The position numbers and the translations under genes are program-made. A stretch of 64,000 bases of DNA from the NCBI GenBank assembly GCA_027886185.1, contig WOAB01000103.1, positions 1,860,001 to 1,924,000 on the forward strand. Reading direction: 5' to 3'. Shown here in pieces: positions 44,501-58,040 of the stretch (positions within the stretch are counted from its first letter, which is position 1; each line of letters opens with the position of its first letter). Source of the DNA: Rheum nobile. Its lineage: Eukaryota > Streptophyta > Magnoliopsida > Caryophyllales > Polygonaceae. The notes below the pieces were generated by a model that did no database searches, was not told where the DNA came from, and was given only the letters and a program-made list of their open reading frames with translations.

Positions 44501-45880
44501 AAAATGAGCCATTTCGACCGGGACGAAATACTCCTTTCGATTATGGAAAACCCATAAACAAGTCAAAAATAATTCGATCTAAATACGACCCGGTTAACCG
44601 TTTCTCCGTCTAATAATGCAAAGCAACGTTACAACATTAGAATTTTTTTTAAATCAAAAAATTAAATTGTAATCCAAAGGTCAAAATTGACGTTTACGAA
44701 AGTTTAATTGGGCACCGGTGGGCCAACCAACACAAGTGACGGTGGACTCCTTTAAGCACTGTTCAAGTCCTTTTAGAAGCGGACGCATGATTTCAGTCCA
44801 GTAAAATTAAAGCCATGATGAACAAAATTCACCGTCTATCTTATATAAAATCCTAATTTTAAAGTCTATCGTTTATTTAATTCTACAGTCTATCTTACAT
44901 AAATTATCTCAATTTCAAATAACAAATCCTATAATTGAATCCTAAATGAAATTTTAATCAAAATTGATATAAAAAAATTACACAATTTAAACAATTTTTA
45001 TTATTACATATTACTTTTACTGCATAGTTTCAACCAATTTGTATAAAAAAATAATTTGTAAATTTGTAAATCCATAAACCTTAAATGTTGAAAATTTTAA
45101 CACAAATAATGATAGATATAGAGAAAATATTGTTTTATTAAAAGATTTCTGCACAATTTTGGGTAATTTTTTTTTACTTTTTATTTTTGAGGATTATGGA
45201 TAACAAATCCGATATAAAAATTATTTTTGAAAATACAAAAAAAATCGAGGTAAAATGTATAAGAAAAAATTTTCAAAAAAAATCTGATTTTTTTTTAAAA
45301 TCTCAGCCCCCACATAAATATGCCCCTAAGTCCTTCCAACGACATTATGGAGTGCGATGGAGGAAGGGGTCTGCCTTCGCCATCATTTGTCATGGACTGG
45401 ATTAAACCGGTTGGTCGAAGACCCAAAAAAAGTCTAATGGACCAATTATGGAAGACGTATACATTCAGACATAAGGTAAAGTAGCTTATGGACTTATATA
45501 GTGGTTTTGGTTTATTTATTTTTCCAATGTAAGATTCTTATTATTCATTTGTCTTCACATGTTTCCTCAAGTGGTAACTGTCTAACCCAGTTGACACTTG
45601 ATATCATACACTAAGGTCGGTAAACCCAATCAGTGTCTTATAGTCGATACGTCCAGTCAATCAGGAGTCGAACCCAAAACAAAACTAATTTGATATTATT
45701 TTAAAGTTTGATGTGTCAATCGCGAAAAATGTATAAATTTTAACCCAAAACCAATTTATCAGAAATAGTTCATTGACTTATATAATGATATTGGTAATTG
45801 GTTTATATATTTTTTCAATGTGAGATTTTTTTTTTTAACAAAATAAGTTTTTTGCTTCGATCTCTTTCTTAGATTGAGAG
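41577..45880. other. Downstream and intergenic DNA
   Basis: The first few hundred bases probably contain the CS26 3' UTR. Beyond that I see AT-rich DNA with only short chance ORFs and no recognisable element. Confidence 0.4.
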
Positions 45881-46910
45881 AGTCGTGCATTTCAAAAGGG
45901 GGAGAACGTTAATGTGCGTAAGCACAATCCAGGACCCGTACAGTACAAGACGAAAGGCGCCAAGACTTGGTTTAACACCTTCTCGACTAGGCTCTCTAGA
46001 TTAGGACATTTGATGTGTTTAATTATGACTCTAAGCAAGAACTTGATGGATATTTGACTCAAAAACTGAAATGGATATAACTCCCATGAACGAGGTTCAT
46101 GAAGAGTTTGGGATAAGTATCTCTCGACCCTCGGATGCAACTCACCAAGAACCATGAGACGAGGTTGAACACTCATGGATACGACACACCAAGAATACAC
46201 AACCGCCTTCGGATATGACACACCAAAGGGGTTTCGGATACGACACACCGAAACAAGACTAAGACACTCAAGGATATCACACACCTTGAAGTCATCGTCC
46301 AATGAAGCTCAAATGAACAAAACACTCACGTTTTTTTAATCTCCAATTCAAGCTTAAGGAATTACAATGCATGGCCACCATTATATAGGTGCCAAAATAC
46401 AAAATAAGAAAATCAACTAATTAACTCCACTAACCTACCCACTAACCTAAGCATGACTTAGGCCACTAGATAGGCCACTAATTAAAACAACTACCTAGTT
46501 AATTAATTACTAAAATAACAAAAACAATAATTAACTAGCTACAACTAACTAATTAATTAACGAAATTAAAAATAACTAAACAACAAACACAAATCAAACA
46601 TCTTTCGCGGAGACAGTTTCTGGCCTAACTTCGGAAGGTTCGTTCTCTCTCGTCCGTGATCGGAATGGGGTGATTCCAACGCCCAGAGATAGATCGTGAA
46701 GTCTAGTTCAACGCCTCAAAATTTGAGAGTGATCGGAGTTGGAAATAAGAAGATACGACACTTTTACTGAGGTGACCCATGGTCACATTCATGCAGCTCG
46801 GTTGCTTCTTCCTCTTCATTGAACCGATCTTGACATGTCTTTGAGGTGACCCATGGTCACATCAAACGTACACAAGAACGCCGGATTGTACGGAAACAGC
46901 CAACTCGATC
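45881..46910 (-). mobile_element. Possible LTR-retroelement relic
   Basis: The segment has a TATA-like CCTATATAATGG on the minus strand near 46380. Four copies of GGATA(C/T)GACACACC lie at 46155-46285, and GAGGTGACCCATGGTCACAT occurs twice (about 46777 and 46842). A 136-residue minus ORF (46302-45892) starts MDDDFKVCDILECLSLVS and resembles no family I know. The layout resembles a decayed LTR and leader, but ends and coding domains are missing. Confidence 0.35.
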
Positions 46911-48213
46911 GATCGTTTATGGAGCAAATACAAACGGATCGGAGTACATTTTTCAAATTAATAATCAGCCAACTTAGATTTAATGCACCTACTATTATTA
47001 GTGATTAATCCTAGTAATCGTGTAGATGTGCCTAGCTACTAAACTGGGTTAACTTATAAACCATTTAACATAGCTATCAAATCACAATCATGCATGTTGA
47101 TTAAGTAGCTGCCAAATCTTGACTTTTCCACATCTTTTTATTGGGTATATCGATCTCAGTGATCAAGCAAACAATTTATATCAGCCACCATGCACATGCA
47201 GATGGACCTACACATTTGACATTCTTATGATGACACATCCCATATCATATATATTCGGACACTCTTCTAAATTTCCCTTTTTTTTTAAATCAGCCTCAAT
47301 CTATATATGGTAGTGTTAGGAACCGTTCTTGTTCTCTTTTCCTCCCCAAAAAAAAAAACAACCAACCTTTATGGATGTAAAAATTACCCAACTTCTAGCG
47401 TGAAAATAAAAATAACTCATGCAGTATCCATACATATTAACAAAATAACACTAATTTTTTAATCTTAAAATTAAGCCCACAATTTTAAAAGATCACTCAT
47501 ACTTTTATACCTTTGTCACGAAAAATCATCACTTTTCATTTTTTTATAAAAATACAATCTTATCTACACATGTTATTAGAAAATAATACCAAATTTAAGC
47601 CCAAAATTTCAAAACACCACTCATACTTTTATACTTTTGTCACAAAAATCATCACTTCTCATAACTTATATATCCACAGAATACATATTGCCTAGCTATA
47701 GGTACGTAGCCATAAATTTTATGCTAGCTAATTGGTTTTCGTCAAACTATCTATTAAAATCACAAATTTACCATTCTTTTGAAGAAAGCAAAGGTAATAA
47801 TGTAAGTTTATATTCTAGCTCCTATTTACCTTGCAGGATTTTTTTCTTTTCTTTTTGAATTGGCGCGCGGTCTATATCAGTCTATCAGGTTAATTATTAA
47901 AAAGAGCTACATACCCTCATTGTTGTTTTGTGCCTATCATATCATTCTAGTTGCATTTCCTTTTTCGCTGAGTTTTCGAATATGGGTTTTACCAGTATCT
48001 CGATCTACACCAATCTAATAGGTCGATCGATCGAATCACTTTTCAATATAATGGGGAAAAAAGGGTAAAACATAATAACTTTTGCCTTTTTGCAATTATC
48101 ACCATTCAAGAAACATCTTGCATTACCAAGGACATGCTAAAATCTAGTCATTATTATAATTATTTTATGAAAAAAATAAAAATAATAAAAGAGTGGAATT
48201 AATCAACTAATAA
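46911..48213. other. Intergenic, nothing recognised
   Basis: AT-rich DNA downstream of the MYB gene. Two similar stretches at 47465-47540 and 47590-47665 (CACTCATACTTTTATAC) form a weak direct repeat of about 125 bp spacing. Confidence 0.4.
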
Positions 48214-49863
48214 TTAAAAGATGGGTGGGAGAGCCATAATCTCATCATCATCATCCTCAAGCTGCGCAGCAGCACAAGAAGCAGCAGTTTCATCCAACAG
48301 CAGCCACTTCTCCAGGAGCGTCAACGGCGGCTGATGATGATGATTCCCTGCGCCGGCGCCCTTCATCTCCTCTTCAGCCGCCGCCGCCGCCTCCCCACCG
48401 CCGGAGTCGGTTTTCTCCAGCTCTAATTGAGGCTTGACGATAAGGGTGGGGGAAGATCTCATCCACCCCTCCAGCAGCCTGGAGATGTTCTCGGTGCTCG
48501 ACGCGTAGTAGCCGTTGCTGCTGCTGGAGGCGGCCCCACCGGTCAGAGCTTCGTGGACCCCAGCAGCGGCGGAAGGCTCCAGGTGGCAGGCGGGTGTGGC
48601 GGATGGGAGGTTCTTGAGGAGCTTCTTCTTCAAGTGGGTGTTCCAGTAGTTCTTGATGTCGTTGTCTGTTCTTTGTGGAAGATACGAAGCGATTGCTGCC
48701 CATCTATATACAATATCAATATGTACGTATTAAAATTTACACAACATCAACATGCATTTTATGAAATATATGAACTAATAGTAATTGACTATATTTCGGC
48801 TTCTAGCTCATTTCACATCGGATATGTAGATTTAAAAAGGATTAAATTATATATAGATCGAGTTCTTTCTTATATATTTTAAGGATTAATATATATATAT
48901 ATATACTCGAACTCAAGAATTCTTATTAAGGTGAAAAGTCTCTCTATGTTTTATATTAACATTGTTGTTGACTTGTTGTAATGTTAATTAGTGGCAGTGA
49001 AAAAGGTATATATATATATATACATTATTCTCACCTATATACTCCCTCCATACTACAATAGTTATTTTTTAATTTGAATAATTGTATATATATTAAAAAG
49101 AGTATAAAATGTATAAATATATTCATATTTATTATTTTATGTTGTTACTTTTTCAAATATAATTATTAACAATTCTTTTTTCATTTATTAAAAAGTGCTA
49201 AAAATTATAAGAACATATATGTAAAACATATATGTAAAACATATAAAAGAGACAAGTATTTTGTACATTAAAAATAACTAAAAAGACGAAAAATATTGTG
49301 ATACGATATTTCTTTGCAAATATATTAAGACTGCCTATTTGTTTCCTCTATGTATATCAATTAGATACTAAGTCAAATTAAATTAAATTTAACGAATCAA
49401 AACATCGAGAGATGCAAAATTATGCAAGAGGGGTTTGTCAAATCGAGGTTAATTATTTAGAGTAAAGTTAAGTTTCCAGTACGTACTTGTTACCCAAGAG
49501 AGCTTGCAAATGGACGATGATGCCCTCTTCATGGGGAGTGAAGTTTCCTCGCTTTATTCCGGGCCTCAGATAGTTGGTCCACCTCAGCCTGCAGCTCTTG
49601 CTGCACCTTTGCAACCCTTTAATATATATATATATATATCGAGATCGAGATCGAGATGATTAATCAATCAATTTCCCATTAATTAATTAAACGTACGCAT
49701 GCATGCAATTAAGAGATGGTACGTACGTACCTGTGTTGGCGGGAACGGATCGCCAGTTTCCAGGGCCGTGGTGTTGGATGTAAGAGACCAAGATGATGTC
49801 CTCTTCGGGCGTCCATGGCCCTTTCTTGATGCCATCTTTGTCACAACAAGGAGGCCTTCCCAT
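48214..49863 (-). CDS. MYB60: R2R3-MYB transcription factor, MYB60-like
   Basis: Three exons on the minus strand: 49863-49731, 49616-49487 and 48703-48214, giving about 250 residues. It starts MGRPPCCDKDGIKKGPWTPE. R2 (about 13-63) has W residues in GPW, GNW and RLRW. R3 (66-116) reads GIKRGNFTPHEEG and WAAIASYLPQRTDNDIKNYW. Both introns are at the usual R2R3-MYB positions. The C-terminus carries YASSTENISRLLEGWMR and PPLTLLEKWLL, motifs shared with Arabidopsis MYB60, plus Ala, Glu and His runs. MYB60 acts in guard-cell nuclei and promotes stomatal opening; the same role is inferred here. The family relatives MYB30, MYB31, MYB94 and MYB96 are less likely because of the tail motifs. Confidence 0.9.
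49041..49310. mobile_element. MITE-like relic in MYB intron 2
   Basis: ACTCCCTCCATACTACAATAG at 49046 resembles a Stowaway end. Inverted, looser similarity (AAAAATAACTAAAAAGACG ... CACAATA) appears near 49265-49305. It lies within the second intron of the MYB gene. Ends are too degraded to fix. Confidence 0.45.
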
Positions 49864-51360
49864 GCCTTAATTTCTCTCTTAATTAGCTTCCTAATTTGAT
49901 TGTTTTGATCAGATCTCTTTCAAAGATCGATCACTACCTAGCTTAGCTTGGACAGCGACCAATTAAGCAAGGTAATTAAGATGTGCGCAAATTTAGGTTA
50001 TGAAATAAATAGGGTGACAATCAAGTCATATATATATATAGGTGGTGTCAAGCAACTTTTTATTTACTCAACTCACTTTTTCAAGTATCAACCACTTCAT
50101 TATGATGACTCACCCTTCTTCGGTTTTATTATACTATTATTGCGCGCAAGAGACGACATATCTATCTATATATATAGTGTGGCCCACCACATTAATTTTG
50201 AGTTGAATTATTTTGATTTTGGGTAATTATTTGTTCGTTGATTAGGTTAGCTTTTTTGTCCACATAAGAGATCGATTTTGGTCTGTTCAAAGGTTGAAGA
50301 AGATTTTGGATTTTAGATCAACCGGTTTGGTAATAAATTAAATGTCAAACCGGTCCAGAAAAATGAGAAAACCGGCGGTTATCAATTAGGTGTGTAAAGA
50401 TAATTTCGTCTCTGGGTTTTTAAAAAAAGTGAGGGCATTATGGTCATTTCACACATTTTAACGTATAGTTGGACGGAAGCTGGCTCTGGGTGATTTTGCG
50501 TTAACGGAGATAGATAATTGGGTGATTTAAAATAAATATCGATATAACGGGTGATTTCGTGCAAATAGTGACATATAACGGGTGATTTTCTATAAAAAAA
50601 AAACCTTTTAAATAAGTAGTTTTGGGGTTTTAGCCTTTGGTATATTTGTACGTGATTTCATTATTGGGTTAGCTAGGTGATTGGTTAATTAATCACCTTT
50701 AGATTGCATTTGCGTGGTGTGTTTTATGAAACTTTTAATATTAATTTTAAGATCCATGCTTTATTTGTTGTGGAGAGATCTAGTTAAACCACAATCATTA
50801 AGTCCAATATATAAGTTTAATGAGATTTCATCAAAAATTAATTTGTAATAGAAAAAATAACTCATGTACTTATATATATGGTAGACTTAAAAACCTCAAC
50901 ATTTTCAATGTGACCTCAATATTATTTTCATAACTAGAATTCAAGACAAATAAAAGCTTCATACGTAGGAATTTCTGTTGGATTATGGAGCCTGATGAAC
51001 TGTACATCGAAAGCCCAACTCAAGCGATCCAACTCCACCAAAAACCCGACTTCCTACGTAGGAATTTCTGTTTGGCACGTCCGTACAAATGTCTTTTGGG
51101 CCTAATTAGGGTTTCGCTCATTAGCATAAATACCCACTTAATCATTGTAATCGTTATCACAAAAGCAATAAAAAAAACCTGGATTGATAGCGCGTCTCCC
51201 AGACATAGTCATATTCTGTGATGAACTGAATTAACAATTCTCATTTTCTTTGTTTCATTTTTTTCTCATTAATGCGTTTGAATTCTAACAATTTCATCTC
51301 ATTGAATCACCTTTCATTGAAAATACTTAAACAATCAATCTTGAAGAGCAAACAAATAAA
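49864..51360. other. MYB upstream region and intergenic DNA
   Basis: This is the promoter side of the minus-strand MYB gene. The region just upstream has AAAG-type words, which guard-cell promoters of MYB60 use, but I did not test enrichment. Past 50.4 kb nothing is recognised. Confidence 0.35.
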
Positions 51361-51363
51361 AGT

Positions 51364-51882
51364 TACTACCTCCGTTTCACAATATTTTACTTATTTCACA
51401 TTTTTTAAGATAAGCTAAAAATAGCAAGAAATAAGATTTTCTATGAGTAATTTTATATGCATGCATGATTTACGGGACTGGTAAAACAAGATTAGATAAC
51501 AAAAATAAATGAGCAAACTAGTCTAGTGAATAGCATAGAGAGCACATGATAGAGTTGTCTTAAATGAATTAAAAAATTTGTAACAAATCCTAACGTGTGG
51601 CCATGTACTTTTTCTTCTTCTTCATGTAAAGTAGTAGAAAAAGTGTGTGTGTAAGAAGCTTCACGAGGAGCAGCTTACCAGATTTGCCTACCAAAAATGT
51701 AAAGATGGTCACGGGTGCCTCACTTTTTTACTTTGTTTGCCCCTTTTCTAATTTTTCGGTCCAAAACGGGTGCCCATTTACACACTCACCCAAATCTCCA
51801 CATCTACAATTTCCTGTCATTTTAATTCTCACTAATATAAAAAGAATATCTTTATTCTTTTTAATTTAGCAAGCGAACAATC
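51364..51882. other. Spacer with one MITE-like end
   Basis: TACTACCTCCGTTTCACAAT at 51367 looks like one end of a Stowaway-like MITE, but no partner end was found. The rest is non-coding. Confidence 0.35.
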
Positions 51883-52721
51883 TATATATATATATTAAAG
51901 TAAAGGAATTTGAAGCCATCATATTAATTATGGCTCCGAAAATCCTAGGTGTCAATTTATGATTAATTTAATTTATTTTTATATTAATAATTCTATTTAA
52001 TTTAAATCACACAATCTAATCACAACTAATTTCAAATATTTAAAATTTTAAATCACAATATCTAATCACAACTAACTTCAAATATATAAAAACTATATAT
52101 AACTTTTTTATAAAATTTAATTTCTACAAATTACACGTGACATACAATAAGCTTATAATATATAATATATTTATTACTAAACGTATATATAAAATACATC
52201 TTATATTCATTTATGTAATTAGTAATATTATTTTCATGCGTTTGCATATATAATTTGACCTATATAAATTTATGGGTCAAAATCATACAAATATAATTTC
52301 CAACTCATAGTACATGTGCTTTTATAATCAAGCTCACTATATTATATTATTACACATACAAATTTATGGCTCATTTAGAGTAAAATGACCCGAATAAACT
52401 TTATGGCCCATCTATATATATTAAAGCTATTGAATTTCGAGCCACCAAAATATTTTTGGCCCCACAAATCCTACATGTCATTTTGTTCTTAATGCGCTTT
52501 TTTTTCTTAACATTATATTTCAAATTTAAATCACAATATCTAATCACACCTAGCTTCAAATGTATAAAAACTATATACAACTTTGTTGAATGCTTATACA
52601 TTTTTTTATAAATTTTGATTTCTACAAATTGCAAAAAATAAGCTTATATATGTCAAACTAATATATGATAGAATTCCTACTAAACTTATATATAAAATAC
52701 ATCTTATATTCATTCATGTAA

Positions 52722-52730
52722 TTAGTAATA
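52722..52730 (+). repeat. 9-bp target duplication TTAGTAATA
   Basis: TTAGTAATA lies on both sides of the MITE (52722-52730 and 53252-53260). It occurs once in copy A (about 12785) and once in the first module of copy B (about 52223), which are the unoccupied sites. Confidence 0.92.
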
Positions 52731-53251
52731 GGGAAATTCATGTTGGTACCCCTGAGTTTAGGGTTATTCCTGTTGATATCCCACGATTAAGTTTTTTCCT
52801 GTTGGTGCCCCTAAGGTTTGGGTTTGTTTGCTTCGTAACCAAACTTTTTCATGTTTGTATCATTCTAGTTCAAATTGATTAAATCAAAGTCTACCATTGT
52901 GTTCATCGCCCTCAAATTAGTAAGATTTGACTCCTAAAATACTCAAATCCATGTCTGAACCATGTCGATTTGAATTTCAAAGCAACAACCCGTTTCGAAC
53001 TTAAGAATTCAAATCGGAATGGTTCGGGTATGGATTTGATTGTTTTAGGAGTCAAATCCTACTAAGTTGATGTCAATAAACATAATGATGAGCTTTGATT
53101 TGATCAATTTGAACCGAAATGATACGGATATGAAAAATTTCGATTACAAAGCGAACAAACCAAAACCTTAGGGGTACCAACAGGAAAAAACTTAATCGTG
53201 GGACATCAACATAAATAACCCTAAACCCAGGGGCACCAATAGGAATTTCCC
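52731..53251. mobile_element. Foldback Mutator-like MITE, 521 bp
   Basis: The element is a near-complete inverted repeat with arms of about 250 bp. It begins GGGAAATTCATGTTGGTACC and its reverse complement begins GGGAAATTCCTATTGGTGCC. Arm similarity, including CCCACGATTAAGTTTTTTCC and GATTTGACTCCTAAAA, continues to the centre near 52990. The 9-bp duplication and GGG-starting long ends fit Mutator-like elements. It encodes no transposase and would need one in trans. Its transcript would fold into a long hairpin. Confidence 0.92.
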
Positions 53252-55762
53252 TTAGTAATATTATTTTTATGACTTTGCATATATAATATGACATATATAA
53301 ATTTATGGGCCAAAATCATACAATATATACAATTTTCAACTCACAGTACATGTGCTTTTATAATTCAACCCACTATATTATAAAATTTACACATACATAT
53401 TTTATTAACAATTTAGTGAAATTTCAGACTAATGTATCTTAACAAACTTAATTTATATAATCTTGAGATTTTATTCTAAACCTTTCAATTTTAACAACTC
53501 ATCTTAACAACAATTATATCATATCAGATTTTTAACGAATGTATATGTATATTGTACGTTCTCATTTAACAATTTTTATTTGATTATAAATTTATATAAA
53601 AAATACATGGTCTCTTTTTTCCGATTTTACAATGTTTCTATGGGCTTATTACTTATCATTTTGCTAAATGTAATTTTCAGCTTTAGAAAATTAAATTGAG
53701 TTTGTTAGTCACCAAGAAAATATTCACTAACAAACCGTGAAATATCAATTATAAATTACCAAGAAAATTTTGTAAAATCAAACAAAAAGTTTTAACTAAA
53801 AACTCTAGCTAAATCTTTGTTGTAACAAACTTTCAATTTCATATGATTATACACATTATCAAAAGTAAATTAAATGTAGTACGTATACAAATTTTAAAAA
53901 TATTTGAATTTGAGATAACTTTACACCTACATAAATCAGCCACTACTGATTAATTAATTGTTCAAATAATTTTTCAGTTATCGTTTTCTAGAAGTAAGGA
54001 TATAAATTAAAATCAAAATCTTAAAACTTTAGACGAGTCCATTACGTAATTAGACAAAACTAAAAAATGTGATTTATCTGGCTGATTTGTAATGATTTTT
54101 TATATATATATTTTGTTGAATTATTTCATATATTTATTTTAACAAAAAGTTAAAATATCAAAATTATTTTTTTTCCCTTCGTTTGATCTCATATCCCCTT
54201 TCGAGACACCAAAACAATCATGGACCAACTTTTCTTACGTGTTATTTTGCGATTAATCCTATTTTTAGTTTACTTTTTTTTCCCTTAAACTAACTAAATT
54301 TATACTATAAAAATCTTCAAAATTTAATCAAATAACTCATTTTTTTTGTATGAACAGTACCTTTGATCTAATATAAACATTTTATTTTATTTGGATATTA
54401 TTTTTCACATTTATATTCTATGATAAAATTGTTATATAAATATTTAACTTAATATAAGGGTCAAATATATTATCCATTGTGAATATATGCATGGAATTTT
54501 AAATTGAGCTTGCCTTTTATTTTATCTTTTTTGAGTAATTAAATTGAAAAATATTTTTTTAATAATCATTGAAATAAATATATTCAAATAATTATATTGA
54601 GTTCCACCTTATTTTTCAATCATTATAATAAATACATACGAGATAATATCATATTTATTAGGTTGATGTCACTTCTTTAGTTCTTTTCCATATGCAAATG
54701 AAATATCTAAAACATAAAGTAGCTTGATATGATAAAAATTGGTTTTGTAACCTTACATATATTATTATTTTCGTAAATATTAAGAAATTATTGTTTTATA
54801 TTGTGATTTTTACAAGTATCGTTGAGGGTGTAACAACAATTTCGGATTCCCATTGTTTAGCTACATATATTTTCTTGAAAAACATAAATTTCATTTTAAT
54901 ATAATTTTTTTTAAAAAAAATTACATTGACCTTATTCATTAATTATACATAAATAATTTTAATTTTTATAATTTTAAAATCTTCACCTCACTTTATTTTA
55001 TCCATGTTTAACCAAAACTTGGTTTGAACTTTGAAGGTATAATATAGTAGCTAAGATTTGAAAATTTGATTATGAATTGTTCAAATATCAAACTAATAAA
55101 AAACATAAAAAATAAAGATTTTCTTATAATACTTAATATTGATCATGTTCACGATTTTGTAAATTTTATTTTTTCTTTAAAAAAATTTCTATTATAATCC
55201 AAACACGAGTTATACATATTATGAATATTTTTGGCTTTCTTATTCAAAAGATATAATTACTAATCTAATAATTTTTGTCAATGAACCACACATTAATTAT
55301 TTGTTTGAAATCTGTTTAAAAGACCATTTATTATATATGCCACGTATAAATAATTTTATAAATCGGGAATAATTTATCGAGATTTTTAGATTAATAATCA
55401 TTATAATATATCTATATTAACTATTCTCTCAATGAGTCTACATAAATTCCTACATAGCATATCATTTTCAATGATCCAACGAGAATTATATTTTTCTAAA
55501 AAATATTTTAATATAACATTAATTTAATTTAATCAATTTTTTTTTGATTTTCTCAAATTACATGGATCTATATGATTCACTAGGTGTTTGGCCTCAAGTT
55601 TACCCAATACACACCCTTACGGATTCTCGTAACAAGATAGATTGAAGAGATTATTTCCTCCGTTTTTGCAATACTCGTCATTTGATTCACAAATCACAAA
55701 TACTAAAATGCTACAGTCATTTTGGTTTAATTTAACCCTTTATTCAATTCATAGATTTTTTT

Positions 55763-57326
55763 ATTACATGTAAATATTAGGACCCATCCAAAGAGGATGA
55801 TAATCCTAAATCATCTAAATGGATGATTTTTACAAACTTAGAACCAAAGAATTCAGAATTAGAGTTCAAACTGATGAACGCATATCTAATGGAAAAAGTA
55901 GAGGAATTAGCAGCGGCAGAATTGGAAGAGCAAATAATGCGGTGGAAGCTCTGGAGAGTCGGAGGGGAAATTGCATGAGTCGCCAGAAAGTATGTTGTAC
56001 GGTTGGCTTCGCGAAAGCAATGATGTACCTGAAAAGCAGGAAAAGACGAAAGAAGGGACAAAATATCTCGAATAATGGAGTGAATTTCCCAGTGAATTTT
56101 CCAAATTCCTCTAATGGAATTAATTACGACTAGATTGTCACCCTCAATAATTAAATGAGTTAAATGCATACGGGCCGCTTGCTGAATACCGAAAAGTGAT
56201 GCAAGGGCCTCACTTCTCAAGACAGAAGTGGAGGGTATAGTTTGACGATGGAAGGAGAGGACGGTTCCATTGTGATTGCGGAGCAAAAAAACGATATGAG
56301 TGGATGAGTCATTTTTCTTGGAGCCATCAAAGTTCAGTTTGGTCCAATGAATCGGAGATTTCTTCCATGTTCGATTAGAAGGACGTAGGCGATTACGCTT
56401 AATAGATGTTGTATTTGGTATGGTGGTTAGTGTCTTCCATCGTGGTAATGGTAAAAGGCTTGGTGTACGTGAGGGATTTGGAGGATGTGCATCATTCTGG
56501 TGTCTAAAGATAATATTGTTACGATGATTCCAAATAGACCACCAGAGAAATAACTGGGGTATGGGGTCAGAATTATTGTTTATAGCAAACTCAAAGTTAT
56601 AGTCGAAGTCAGTCGTAGTCTGAAGCGAAAAGCAACGATCAGTCTCGATTCAAACTGTGAAATCATAGGTTGAGTGAAAGGACATGTAAACAAGAGGTGG
56701 TTACAGTCTTCATCATTAGTATTGCAGAGAGTACAAACGGAAGGAACCCGAGAATAATGGCGATTTAAACGTTCCGTTGTCGGGAGTGCGTCAACTAGGC
56801 ATTTCCATACAAAGTTTCGTATTTTTGGCGGTATTTTGAGCTTCCAAAGCCAGGCAAGAGAGTTTGATTGAGGATGCGGAGTAGTATTCTGTATTAGGGT
56901 ATGAGTAGAAGAAACTCTGAAGTTACCGTCAGATGTGGATTTCCAGATAATATGATCTTCAAAAGGGACAGATGGAATATGGATGTTAACAATTTTTGAA
57001 ATAATATGGGTTGGTAAGAGAGCTTGTAGACGTTGTATATCCCATTCCTTAATTGGAGTGATAAACGCACAAACAGTCATTGATGGATCAGTGTTGTTAG
57101 TGTAATATGGAAAGATATCAAAATCTGGGATCTAAGAGTCAGACTAGAATCTGACATTTTTACCATTTCCAATTTGCCATCCTAAACCTTTTTAAAACTC
57201 GGTGCGAAGATGTAAGAGTCTACTAAATTGTCGCGATTGTTGCGGTTTCTTTTTATAAGAGAATAGATCAAATGAACACAAATATTTTTCATTAATGATT
57301 CTTGACCAGAGGTTAATACACATCAG
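55763..57326 (-). mobile_element. 5'-truncated LINE of a second family
   Basis: The minus strand holds only the 3' part of ORF2. A zinc-binding domain (57080-56580) reads FEDHIIWKSTSDGNFRVSS, AWLWKLKIPPKIRNFVWKC and CTLCNTNDEDCNHLLFTC. An RNase H part (56286-55777) reads SEALASLFGIQQAARMHLTH and LIIEGDNLVVINSI. The RNase H catalytic first strand lies in a shifted frame near 56350. The 3' end has a T run on +, and AGATTTTTT on both sides is a possible duplication. Stops split the frame near 56570. Confidence 0.82.
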
Positions 57327-57599
57327 AGATTTTTTGTTCACAACTACTCATCATTAATTTAGCTATTATGGTCATTTTAGTTCAGTTACACCCTAATTAT
57401 ATTGAGAATTCGAGAGTTTAATAAGGGGAAAGAATTATTATTGATATTTACAGAGAATTTGTATTTCCATGACGAATAGGTGGAGTTTCGTATTTATCGA
57501 TTGTCCTTGTTCATTTCATTAGGATCGATGGTGGGTAATTACTAATGACTACAACAACAAAAACGCTAGTTAAGAGGGAGTATTTGGGTTAAACACCAA

Positions 57600-58040
57600 A
57601 AAGAAATAAAGAGATGAAGCCAAGTTGTGTTATTCGGGTTGGGTTTGATTTGGCCCATTTCGGGCTCATGCTCTTTAAGGTCGAGTCACTTCGGGTCCAA
57701 TTCATAATCGGATCGGGTTGGTTCAGATCGTATTGGACTTGTGTCTATTCCGATCTTGTTCGGGTTTGGGTTAGCACATGTGGATTGTGTTCGAGTTTGG
57801 GTTAAGACATGTCGGATCGTGTTCGGGTTTCTGATAACACAAGCGAGTCATGTTCAGGTTTTGATTACCACAAACCAGTATGTGTTCAAGTTTCAATTAG
57901 CATAAGTCAGGTTCAGTTAATGCGGATCGGTTGAGTTCGGGTTTTGGATACTACGGGTATGATTGTGGTAGGGTTTCGTTTAGCGTATGTTGGGTTGTGT
58001 TCGGGTTAGCACAAGCTAGCGAGCACTGAAAATATAAAGT
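57600..58040 (+). repeat. Degenerate ~33-bp tandem repeats, left part
   Basis: Loose repeats of TCGTGTTCGGGTTTGGGTTAG and similar recur about ten times, each ending in AGCACA(A/T)G or similar. Comparable GGGTCGGTT-type text is at 59470-59600, beyond the LINE at 58251-59373. The tract may once have been continuous. Confidence 0.65.

Larger units (their letters stand above)
51883..55217 (+). repeat. AT-rich interspersed repeat, copy B
   Basis: This copy matches copy A (12308-14781) from about 52266 to 55217 in the same orientation, with many small changes. Its start has an extra diverged module (51883-52410) beginning TCTATATATATATATTAAAG; the next module begins TCTATATATATTAAAGC at 52411. The nested or tandem 5' modules resemble Helitron-type ends, though no 3' hairpin was identified. 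A 521-bp MITE interrupts it at 52731-53251. No coding. Confidence 0.75.

Noticed and set aside
45580..45680. tRNA or SINE suggested by CAAGTGGTAAC and GGAGTCGAACCC
   Set aside because: The two boxes are about 100 bp apart and no cloverleaf could be drawn.
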